Below, one piece after another: positions 55,875 through 62,767 of a stretch of DNA of 64,000 bases. The translations under genes and the position numbers were made by a program. Where the stretch lies: positions 1 to 64,000 of the forward strand of contig JAIUML010000012.1 of NCBI GenBank assembly GCA_022565595.1, in the 5' to 3' direction. This DNA is from Saccharospirillum sp. (GTDB lineage: Bacteria; Pseudomonadota; Gammaproteobacteria; Pseudomonadales; Natronospirillaceae). The notes below the pieces were generated by a model. That model was not told the origin of the DNA. It saw only the letters and a program-made list of their open reading frames with translations, and ran no database searches. Positions within the stretch are counted from its first letter, which is position 1, and every line of letters starts with the position of its first letter.

Positions 55875-56543
55875 ATGACCACTGCCATTCATCCCTTGCT
55901 GGAAACCCGCCTCGGCGAAATCGCCACCCAATTGGCGGGCGCCACCCGCATTTTCCGCCAGTACAAGCTGGACTTCTGCTGCGGCGGACACACCACACTT
56001 TCGGAAGCACTGGCCAACAAGGGGCTGGACCAATCCCCTATTCTGGAGCAACTGCAAGCTCTGACAGACAGAACACCAGACCAGGATTGGGCCAATCGGC
56101 CCGCTGCCGAATTGGTCGACCACATCTACCAGAACTTTCACCTGTTACACCGTGAACAATTGCCCGAACTGTTGCGTATGGCCCGTCGGGTCGAGGCCGT
56201 TCACGGCGACAAGCCTGGCTGCCCGGTAGGCCTGGCGGACCACCTGGCAAGCATGGCGGCCGAGTTGGAAAGCCATATGCAAAAGGAAGAACAGATTCTC
56301 TTTCCATTACTCAAACAGGGGCTGATTCAACAGGCAAGCGGCCCCATTCATGTCATGCAACTGGAGCACGATGAACACGGTGAAGCCCTGCAGCGCGTTA
56401 TCGATCTGACAGACGACATGACGCCACCCGCTCACGCATGCAATACCTGGCGTGCGCTCTATCTGGGCCTGGACAGTCTGCGTGAAGACCTGATGGAGCA
56501 CATCCATCTCGAGAATAATGTGCTGTTTAAAATGGCGCTTTAG
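55875..56543 (+). CDS. ytfE: Iron-sulfur cluster repair di-iron protein RIC (YtfE/ScdA)
   Basis: Repairs Fe-S clusters damaged by nitric oxide or oxidants. The 222 residues have the ScdA N-terminal domain (RIFRQYKLDFCCGGHTTLSEA) and a hemerythrin-like di-iron domain with ligands in HIYQNFHLLHREQLPEL, ELESHMQKEEQILFPLL, MQLEHDEHGEALQRV and LMEHIHLENNVLFKMA. It is the second gene after the NsrR-controlled promoter and overlaps nsrR convergently by 4 bp. Confidence 0.94.
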   Translation: MTTAIHPLLETRLGEIATQLAGATRIFRQYKLDFCCGGHTTLSEALANKGLDQSPILEQLQALTDRTPDQDWANRPAAELVDHIYQNFHLLHREQLPELLRMARRVEAVHGDKPGCPVGLADHLASMAAELESHMQKEEQILFPLLKQGLIQQASGPIHVMQLEHDEHGEALQRVIDLTDDMTPPAHACNTWRALYLGLDSLREDLMEHIHLENNVLFKMAL

Positions 56544-56977
56544 GCAATATCGAGCAGTCGCAGTAATTGAGGTTTATGGCCAGAATACACCAGGTCGGCC
56601 AGGCTGTACTGATCAAGTGTCTCTATAAACGCCTGCTGTGCGTCGGCCAGGATGTTCTTCAAACGGCAGACAGGCGTTATGCGACACTCATTGCCCTCAC
56701 CAAAACATTCAACCAGTCCGAGGTCCGTCTCGGTCTGACGAAAGAGGACTCCAAGGTTGATATCAGCAGGCGAGCGCTCCAGACTCAAACCCCCATTTTT
56801 ACCCCTGGTGGTTTTGATGTATCCTAGCAGATTGAGCTGGTGTACCACCTTCATCAGATGGCTTTTGGATATCGAAAAAGCATCGGCGATTTCCGCAATA
56901 GTCGTCTGGCGGCCATGATCTGCGGCCAGATAAATCAGTACTCGCAATGTGTAATCGGTGTAACGCGTGATACGCAT
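56540..56977 (-). CDS. nsrR: Nitric-oxide-sensing repressor NsrR
   Basis: A 145-residue Rrf2-family repressor with a 4Fe-4S or 2Fe-2S nitric-oxide-sensing cluster. The winged helix is MRITRYTDYTLRVLIYLA and AEIADAFSISKSHLMKVVHQL, followed by GYIKTTRGKNGG. The three cluster cysteines lie in LVECFGEGNECRITPVCRLK with CX6C then CX5C spacing, slightly wider than the E. coli CX4C. Context (RIC, NnrS, NsrR boxes) supports NsrR over IscR. Its own promoter carries an NsrR-like dyad at 57071-57093. Confidence 0.92.
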   Translation of the reverse strand: MRITRYTDYTLRVLIYLAADHGRQTTIAEIADAFSISKSHLMKVVHQLNLLGYIKTTRGKNGGLSLERSPADINLGVLFRQTETDLGLVECFGEGNECRITPVCRLKNILADAQQAFIETLDQYSLADLVYSGHKPQLLRLLDIA

Positions 56978-57070
56978 AATTCAGCCTCAACCAGGGGTGG
57001 CAAGGTGCCCTTACAAAGGTTGACAAGGGCATCAACCAAGGGTTTGTTGCCCCGCTCGACGCCTTATCTT

Positions 57071-57093
57071 ATCATCCATTCTATATACATCTT
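57071..57093 (-). promoter_or_regulatory. Candidate NsrR operator upstream of nsrR
   Basis: On the minus strand the left half is AAGATGTATAT, then one base, then GAATGGATGAT, an 11-1-11 dyad. The halves match the AAGATGYATTT-type consensus at about 9 and 7 of 11 positions. It covers the -10 of the nsrR promoter, suggesting autoregulation, and lies about 110 bp before the divergent gene at 57204. Confidence 0.7.
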
Positions 57094-57105
57094 TATTATT
57101 GTAAA
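57078..57105 (-). promoter_or_regulatory. nsrR promoter
   Basis: On the minus strand TTTACA (57100-57105) and TAGAAT (57078-57083) are separated by 16 bp, each five of six to consensus. The untranslated leader to the nsrR ATG would be about 95 nt. Confidence 0.65.
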
Positions 57106-57203
57106 GGGTGCAGCCCCATTACGATTACTGCTCAGGTTTACCGGTTCGCCCAGGATTTTCTGATAAGGTTACTGAATGCACTGATCAACCACCGGAGATA
57201 ACT

Positions 57204-57626
57204 GTGACTACTATAGAGATTTCTCATTTCAACGATTTTCTGGCCATAGCCCGCAGACAAAGCGAACCTCAGCAATTGCTTATGGTATTTACTCGCCGTG
57301 AGCTGCCCCAGGGTTGCACACCAGAGCAGGAAGCGTTGTTTAATGAAGGCAGCGGTGGCCACCTGGCTCCCGTGGTCTGTGTCGACAAAGCCCCGACTGC
57401 ATTCAGTGATTTTCAGACATTGAAAAACGAGTCTCATCAGACGGTGCAGAACTGGGATGTAGTCTTTATTGCTGCCTTACCTGCTCGCAATGGCAAGGCG
57501 CCTGAAAAGACCGCCATTGATGAAATGCTCGATGTCATGGTCGAACAAATCAAGAACGGTCGCACATCCGCCTACCTGGCCTTTGATGCCCAGGGCGAGC
57601 CGTTGCAACTCACTTCGGCTGGTTGA
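57204..57626 (+). CDS. Conserved small protein of unknown function
   Basis: A 140-residue soluble protein starting at a GTG with GGAG 6-7 nt upstream. It contains LLMVFTRRELPQGCTPEQE, VVCVDKAPTAFSDF, WDVVFIAALPARNG and a C-terminal FDAQGEPLQL. I recall similar proteins in pseudomonads and Burkholderia carrying the automatic name ribonucleotide reductase subunit alpha, but the length and absence of any reductase motif make that name unsafe. The frame is open from 57108 but without a start site as good as the GTG. Confidence 0.85.
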   Translation: MTTIEISHFNDFLAIARRQSEPQQLLMVFTRRELPQGCTPEQEALFNEGSGGHLAPVVCVDKAPTAFSDFQTLKNESHQTVQNWDVVFIAALPARNGKAPEKTAIDEMLDVMVEQIKNGRTSAYLAFDAQGEPLQLTSAG

Positions 57627-57634
57627 GAAAGTAT

Positions 57635-57658
57635 CGGGAAGTGAGTGATCACTTCCCG
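57635..57658. terminator. Hairpin between the small protein gene and the decarboxylase pseudogene
   Basis: CGGGAAGTGA and TCACTTCCCG (57635-57644 with 57649-57658) form a perfect 10-bp stem with a GTGA loop between convergent genes. No strong T tract follows on either strand, so termination is likely but unproven. Confidence 0.5.
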
Positions 57659-57666
57659 CTTATCCA

Positions 57667-58124
57667 TTATTTGACAGCCGCGCGTCGCTCCTTCAGGCGT
57701 TTCGCGAAACGTGCCAAAGTGGGTGAAACGGTGCCGGCGGGAATCATCACTTCGATCAGGACAAAGCGACCATTACGATGATGCAACAAAAAATCACTGC
57801 CACGCTCGCTTTCCGAAGGACAACCAGCAATCACAAACAAGGGCGAGCGCTCAGCATAAGCACCTGCAATGGCATTGACACTGTTCAGCGCACCCGCACC
57901 GTAGGTAACGGCCATGGCCGACAAGCCGGTGGAGATGCGAGCCGCCGCATCGGCTGCAAAACCAACACCGGGCTCATGACTGAGGGTGACCAGCGGCAAC
58001 ACATCACTGTGCTCTACCTGCTCAAAAAAGGCAGAATAAAATCGCCCGGTATGCCAAGGAGATGGCGCACTCCAGCGGCTTTCAATGCTTCCAACAGTGC
58101 TATGGACAGATTCATCGGGAACAT
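57667..58124 (-). pseudogene. Remnant of a phenylpyruvate/indolepyruvate decarboxylase
   Basis: A decayed TPP-dependent 2-oxoacid decarboxylase. The N-terminal part begins at 58124 (MFPMNLSIALLEALKAAG, then RHLLGIPGDFILP) and shifts frame at a run of six T (58024-58029) into FFEQVEHSDVLPLVTLSHEPG. From there it continues through VTYGAGALNSVNAIAGAYAE to SDFLLHH. It then jumps at about 57778 to a C-terminal NGRFVLIEVMIPAGTVSPTL. An Azospirillum-type phenylpyruvate decarboxylase is about 545 residues; here about 150 are left, so roughly 400 central residues, including the TPP-binding part, are deleted. A 223-codon open frame to 58338 spans this but is not a functional enzyme. Confidence 0.85.
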
Positions 58125-58299
58125 CCTGAGTTGAGAAGTTGCAACCCAGTGTGCGCAGATCAATAAGCCATCCAGTTGATACAAATCGAGGTTTTCTGCG
58201 TGTCATCCACAACAACATCTTGAATGTCTGTAAGCTTTCAGTGACAGAGATGTCTTGAAAATCACCTGTCGTCAGGTAGCTCTGGTCCGCGCCGGCTAC

Positions 58300-58404
58300 C
58301 GGAGGTGCTTCTGCAGGGTCGGGCGGGGTGCCGCCCACTCAATCCATCCATGGAGCCTGGACTGCAGCATCCATGCTGCAGACTCCCCAGCTGAAGCACC
58401 TCCG
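58300..58404. repeat. 105-bp branched inverted repeat
   Basis: CGGAGGTGCTTC (58300-58311) is exactly inverted at 58393-58404. The enclosed segment holds two further hairpins: GGGCGG/CCGCCC (58321-58326 with 58331-58336) and CTGCAGCAT/ATGCTGCAG (58362-58370 with 58373-58381). It lies between the decarboxylase pseudogene and the LysR gene 3' end. No transposase or known attachment-site motif was seen. Confidence 0.75.
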
Positions 58405-58457
58405 ACATCCGCCGCTCACAACTCACAAACACCGAATCCCAATACAACAAAAAACTG

Positions 58458-59306
58458 TCAACTAGAAGTAGAGGCATAAAACTGCCGACACACATTCACC
58501 AGCACAGAGCGTACCGTTGGGCTCAGTTCTGCCGGATAGGCCAGGCCAAGAACTTGCTCAGGCTGCACCTCCTTGACTGGCCTTAACACTATATCGGTAC
58601 GCTCCAGATGTTGCGGCCAATCCGGCAACCAGCTGAAGCCGACTCCGGCCGCTACCAGAGCGACGCTGTATTCGATGGTGCGCAGATGCGCTCTTACTTG
58701 AACCTGGATGGCATGGTGATTCAGCGCAGACAGGAGTTGCCGGGTGGACTCGCAGTGTTCACGCACTATAAAGGGCTGGCGGTCCAGTGCCGCCAGTGTG
58801 ATTTCCTTTTGCAGACTCAACGGATGGCTGACGGGAATTGCCAGGCGGTAGCGATCGCGCCAGATGGGTTCAAACTGTTCGTGGGGCTGGCACAGCCCCT
58901 GGCTGATGATCCGCGCATCGCAGGGCTCTTCCGGGTTGACCAGGCTGAGTTCCAGATCAGGAATGGCCTGCACCAGGGCTTTGAGCCAGTGGCTCATCCG
59001 ATCGGCGCCCAGAGAGCGCATCAACCCAAGGCAGAGGGGCTGATTGCGGCCTTCACTGCGAAAGCTGTGCACGATGGCCGCACTGTTGGCCAGCAGTTGA
59101 GCGGCCATCGGATAGAGCTTTCGACCGTCCTGTGTTGCATGCACCCCTCTGGCATGGCGTTCAAACAGGGGCGCGCCCAGTTCGTCTTCCAGTTGAGACA
59201 GTGCGGCTGAGACCGATGGCTGGGCAATAAAGCACTGGCGTGCCGCAGCGCTGATCGAACCCGTTTCGAAGACTGCCACAAAATATTTAAGCGCCCGCAA
59301 ATCCAT
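58458..59306 (-). CDS. LysR-family transcriptional regulator
   Basis: A 282-residue LysR regulator. The N-terminal winged helix reads LKYFVAVFETGSISAAARQC, then QPSVSAALSQLEDELGAPLF. The effector-binding domain spans about 90-280. It is divergent from the E1/acyltransferase operon with 97 bp between start codons, and a T-N11-A dyad lies there (59326-59338). It probably controls that operon; the ligand is unknown. Confidence 0.9.
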   Translation of the reverse strand: MDLRALKYFVAVFETGSISAAARQCFIAQPSVSAALSQLEDELGAPLFERHARGVHATQDGRKLYPMAAQLLANSAAIVHSFRSEGRNQPLCLGLMRSLGADRMSHWLKALVQAIPDLELSLVNPEEPCDARIISQGLCQPHEQFEPIWRDRYRLAIPVSHPLSLQKEITLAALDRQPFIVREHCESTRQLLSALNHHAIQVQVRAHLRTIEYSVALVAAGVGFSWLPDWPQHLERTDIVLRPVKEVQPEQVLGLAYPAELSPTVRSVLVNVCRQFYASTSS

Positions 59307-59325
59307 AGTAAATACCTATACCTAC

Positions 59326-59338
59326 TCTATTAAATAGA
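59326..59338. promoter_or_regulatory. LysR-type T-N11-A dyad
   Basis: TCTATTAAATAGA is a perfect dyad about its centre with the T-N11-A spacing of LysR-family boxes. It lies 19 bp before the regulator start and 65 bp before the divergent E1 start. Confidence 0.55.
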
Positions 59339-59403
59339 TATTACTACTATAGAGCACAAAGCGTCTAAGATAAGCACAGCGTTTAATAACAAAAGGCTCT
59401 GCT

Positions 59404-61572
59404 ATGCCCTCTACTCCGCTGCTGGACGAGTTACGAGACCGCTTTACCCGACCGTCTGCTTCACGGCCTCCTTTCGAGATCAGTGCTTCCGAGGCTGGCC
59501 TGGACCAGGGGGAGTTGATCGAACTGGTCGAATCCCAATTACTCAGCCGCCTGCTGGACCTGGAAGCGCGACGCTTGCAAAGCCAGGGCGATGCCTACTA
59601 CACCATTGGCAGTGCCGGCCACGAGGGCAATGCGGCGCTGGGCAAGGTGTTTCGCCCGACCGATCCGGCCTTTCTGCATTACCGGGATGCCGCCCTTCTG
59701 ATTCAGCGCAGCAAGGCAGTGCCGGGCCAGACCATCACCTGGGATATGCTGCTCAGCTTTATGGCCTCGACGGAAGACCCCATTGCTGGCGGCCGGCACA
59801 AGGTTCTGGGGTCTACCACCCTGACCATTCCGCCTCAGACCAGCACCATCGCCTCGCACCTGCCCAAGGCTGTCGGTGCTGCCTACAGCCTTGGGTTGTG
59901 GCGACGCCTGCGCCAACAAGGTGACTGGCCTAACGACAGTGTTGTGCTGTGCAGCTTTGGCGATGCGTCCCTGAATCACTCCACGACCCAGGGCGCCATC
60001 AATACCGCTGGCTGGACCGCTTACCAGGGCGCGCCCTTGCCCATCGTTTTTCTGTGCTGCGACAACGGCATCGGGATTTCAACACCCACACCCAGTGGCT
60101 GGGTGGCAGCCTCCATGCGTCACCGGCCCGGTTTGCACTACATCAGCGGCAATGGCCTGGATGTGGTATCGGCCGTGGCAGCGGCGCAACAGGCCGAGCA
60201 CCTGGCAAGAACGCATCAGCAACCCGTCTTTTTGCATCTGTCCTGTGTACGGCTCTATGGTCATGCCGGCTCTGATGCGCAACAGGCCTATTTAACGCCC
60301 GCTCAGTTACAACAACTGGACCAGAGCGATCCGCTGATTTTTAGCGCTGTGCGCCTGGTTCAGGAAGGCGGTTTCACCCCCTCCCAACTGGTTGATTTCT
60401 ATGATCACCAGTTGCAACGCGTCCAGGCCATTTCAGAACAGGCCAGGCAGCGGCCACGTTTGCGCACGGCTGAACAGGTTATGGCCTCCATAGTGCCACC
60501 CAAACGAGCCAGCCTGGCACCGCCATTCGAAACGGCCATCAAAGTCAGCAAGACTCCTCACCCCATGGGCAAGTTGATCAACCTCTGCCTGGAGCGGCTG
60601 ATGCAGCGTTACCCGCAAATGGTCATTGCCGGTGAAGACGTGGGGCGCAAGGGCGGTGTCTATGGTGTGACCCAGCGTCTGCAACAAAAGTACGGTCGTT
60701 TTCGGGTGATCGATACCCTGCTGGATGAACAAAGCATTCTCGGCCTTGGCATTGGCCTGGCCCAGAACCGAATGCTGCCGGTGGTCGAGATTCAGTTCCT
60801 GGCTTATCTGCACAACGCCGAGGATCAACTGCGCGGTGAAGCCGCGACCCTGAGCTTTTTCTCCAGCGGCCAATACACCAACCCCATGCTGGTGCGCATT
60901 GCTGGTCTTGGCTATCAAAAAGGCTTTGGCGGCCACTTTCATAACGACAACGCCCTGGCCGTTTTGCGTGACATCCCCGGCCTGGTGGTCGTCTGCCCGA
61001 GCGATGGCCGACGTGCCGTTGGCCTGCTGCAGGAAGCCGTGCGCCTGGTGGATGAAGAGCAGAGAGTAGTGGTCTTCCTGGAGCCCATTGCGCGTTATCA
61101 CTGCCGTGACTTGCACCAGGCGGATGATCAACTCTGGTGCCACCCTGACCCGGGGCCTGACTTCAGCATTCAACACCGACAGTTTATCCAGGAGGGCGAC
61201 GGCGAAGACCTTGCCATTATTACCTATGGCAACGGCGTCTTTCTCGCGCACCAGGCCTTGCCAGTGCTCGCCGAAGCCGGCATTCGTTGTCGCCTGATCG
61301 ACCTGTGCTGGTTAACGGATATCGATCACGATGCCTTGCATCAAGCGGTGAAAGGCTGCGCGCAGGTACTGGTGGTCGACGAGTGTCGACGCCGGGGCTC
61401 CATCAGCGAAGAGTTGCTGGCCGAATTGACCGAGCGCGGTACCAGCAGCCACAGAGTCACCGCCGAGAACAGCTTTATTGCCCTGGGCCAGGCCGCGACG
61501 GCCACCCTGCCCTCCGCCGACGATATCGTGCAACATGCAACAGCCCTGTTTACTGCCCGGAGCCCACTATGA
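59404..61572 (+). CDS. Fused E1 alpha-beta 2-oxoacid dehydrogenase-like TPP enzyme
   Basis: A 722-residue protein combining both E1 subunits of the branched-chain/pyruvate dehydrogenase type. The alpha-like half (about 1-365) holds GSAGHEGNAALGKVFRP, SHLPKAVGAAYSLGLW, and the TPP region FGDASLNHSTTQGAINTA then CCDNGIGIS. The beta-like half (about 385-722) holds VIAGEDVGRKGGVYGVTQRL, DTLLDEQSILGLGIGLA and DLAIITYGNGVFLAHQALP. A ribosome site AAGG lies 7 nt upstream. No lipoyl E2 or E3 gene is in the window, so whether it works in a standard dehydrogenase complex is open. It is coupled by ATGA to the acyltransferase. Confidence 0.88.
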   Translation: MPSTPLLDELRDRFTRPSASRPPFEISASEAGLDQGELIELVESQLLSRLLDLEARRLQSQGDAYYTIGSAGHEGNAALGKVFRPTDPAFLHYRDAALLIQRSKAVPGQTITWDMLLSFMASTEDPIAGGRHKVLGSTTLTIPPQTSTIASHLPKAVGAAYSLGLWRRLRQQGDWPNDSVVLCSFGDASLNHSTTQGAINTAGWTAYQGAPLPIVFLCCDNGIGISTPTPSGWVAASMRHRPGLHYISGNGLDVVSAVAAAQQAEHLARTHQQPVFLHLSCVRLYGHAGSDAQQAYLTPAQLQQLDQSDPLIFSAVRLVQEGGFTPSQLVDFYDHQLQRVQAISEQARQRPRLRTAEQVMASIVPPKRASLAPPFETAIKVSKTPHPMGKLINLCLERLMQRYPQMVIAGEDVGRKGGVYGVTQRLQQKYGRFRVIDTLLDEQSILGLGIGLAQNRMLPVVEIQFLAYLHNAEDQLRGEAATLSFFSSGQYTNPMLVRIAGLGYQKGFGGHFHNDNALAVLRDIPGLVVVCPSDGRRAVGLLQEAVRLVDEEQRVVVFLEPIARYHCRDLHQADDQLWCHPDPGPDFSIQHRQFIQEGDGEDLAIITYGNGVFLAHQALPVLAEAGIRCRLIDLCWLTDIDHDALHQAVKGCAQVLVVDECRRRGSISEELLAELTERGTSSHRVTAENSFIALGQAATATLPSADDIVQHATALFTARSPL

Positions 61573-62633
61573 ACCACAAGCAACGTGCCCTGGTCATCTG
61601 CCCCGGGCGAGGCACCTACAACGCCACCGAATGGGGTTATCTGAAACAGCACCACAGTCATCAAACACAACAACTGGAGGCCTTTGACCAGTACAGAGCT
61701 CAACAGCAACAACCAGGGCTGACCGAACTCGACAGCGAAACCCCCTTCTCCATGAAGCTGCACAGCCGGGGCGACCATGCCTCCCCCTTGATCTATGCCT
61801 GCAGTTTTCTGGATGCCCAGGCCATAAACACCGAGCGCTTTGAGGTGGTCGCCGTCACCGGCAACTCCATGGGCTGGTACACCAGCCTGGCGCTGGCCGG
61901 TGCACTAAGTGCGCAGGATGGCCTGCACCTGATCAACAGCATGGGCCGACTGATGCACGAGCAATTGATCGGCGGGCAACTGGTCTACCCCTGGATGGAT
62001 GCGCAATGGCGACCCGATCTCGCTCAACGCGACATGGCGCTTGCCACCATGCAACGCATTGTGGAGGCTGGTGAGGGGCAGCTCTTTGTCTCGATCGAAC
62101 TCGGTGGCCTGCTGGTATTCGGCGGCGACAAGGCAGGCCTCGCGGCTCTCAGCCAGGCTTTGCCAAAAATGGATCGTTTTCCCATGGCTCTGTACAACCA
62201 TGCCGCCTTTCACACCCCCTTGCAGGCACCCGTGAGAGAACTGGCTCGTCAGAAGCTGGCCAACCTCGACATGCAGAAACCCCAGGTACCGCTGATCGAT
62301 GGCCGCGGCCACATCTGGACACCCTGGAGCACAAACCCACAAAAACTCTGGGATTACACCCTGGGGCACCAGCTTACCGAACCCTACAATTTCACCCAGG
62401 CCGTCAAAGTAGCCGTTCGCGAATACGCCCCCGATGTTCTGATCATTCCTGGCCCAGGCACAACCCTGGGAGGAGCCGTGGCACAGAGCCTGATCCAGGC
62501 CAATTGGCAATCCCTGGACAACAAGGATGCCTTTATTCAGCGCCAGCAGGAGAACCCGATCGTGATTTCCATGGGCCGAGAAGATCAGCGCCACCTGGCG
62601 ACTCAACAGGAAGGCGCTGCGGTATCGACCTGA
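61569..62633 (+). CDS. FabD-like acyltransferase domain protein
   Basis: A 354-residue single-domain acyltransferase of the FabD/malonyl-CoA:ACP transacylase fold. The nucleophile elbow reads VTGNSMGWYTSLALAGAL with Ser100, where FabD has GHSLG. The second catalytic His is probably His211 in ALYNHAAFHTPL. PGPGTTLGGAVAQSLI is near the C terminus. The GNSMG elbow and the extra length set it apart from housekeeping FabD. The ATG overlaps the E1 stop (61569-61572). Its substrate is unknown; transfer to CoA, ACP or another carrier is inferred from the fold. Confidence 0.82.
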   Translation: MNHKQRALVICPGRGTYNATEWGYLKQHHSHQTQQLEAFDQYRAQQQQPGLTELDSETPFSMKLHSRGDHASPLIYACSFLDAQAINTERFEVVAVTGNSMGWYTSLALAGALSAQDGLHLINSMGRLMHEQLIGGQLVYPWMDAQWRPDLAQRDMALATMQRIVEAGEGQLFVSIELGGLLVFGGDKAGLAALSQALPKMDRFPMALYNHAAFHTPLQAPVRELARQKLANLDMQKPQVPLIDGRGHIWTPWSTNPQKLWDYTLGHQLTEPYNFTQAVKVAVREYAPDVLIIPGPGTTLGGAVAQSLIQANWQSLDNKDAFIQRQQENPIVISMGREDQRHLATQQEGAAVST

Positions 62634-62704
62634 AAGCGAACCGGTCAAGATGAACGCTCCTGAACAGGACAGTTGATCTCTTGATCAGCCCACAAAATAA
62701 CCAT

Positions 62705-62733
62705 AACCCGACACCACCTACTGGTGTCGGGTT
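62705..62733. terminator. Strong hairpin between the acyltransferase and NarK-like genes
   Basis: AACCCGACACCA and TGGTGTCGGGTT (62705-62716 with 62722-62733) form a perfect 12-bp stem with a 5-nt loop between convergent genes. No T run follows, so it may terminate or stabilise the ends of either transcript. Confidence 0.55.
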
Positions 62734-62767
62734 AAATGATCACTGTCGATTGTTCAGCCTGCTTCAG

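Noticed and set aside
58125..58338. N-terminal extension of the decarboxylase remnant
   Set aside because: The 223-codon frame open to 58338 has no decarboxylase similarity before the frameshift point; the real N terminus is in another frame starting at 58124.
58300..58404. Integron attC-like site
   Set aside because: The inverted repeat is branched but lacks the RYYYAAC/GTTRRRY core sites, and no integrase gene or cassette is near.
60433..61251. 272-codon minus-strand frame opposite the E1 gene
   Set aside because: Antisense shadow of the E1 beta half; no domain and no ribosome site.
61287..61568. Extension of the acyltransferase frame 94 codons upstream of 61569
   Set aside because: It overlaps the conserved C-terminal part of the E1 gene in another frame, has no similarity to acyltransferases and lacks a ribosome site; the ATG at 61569 gives a normal ATGA junction.
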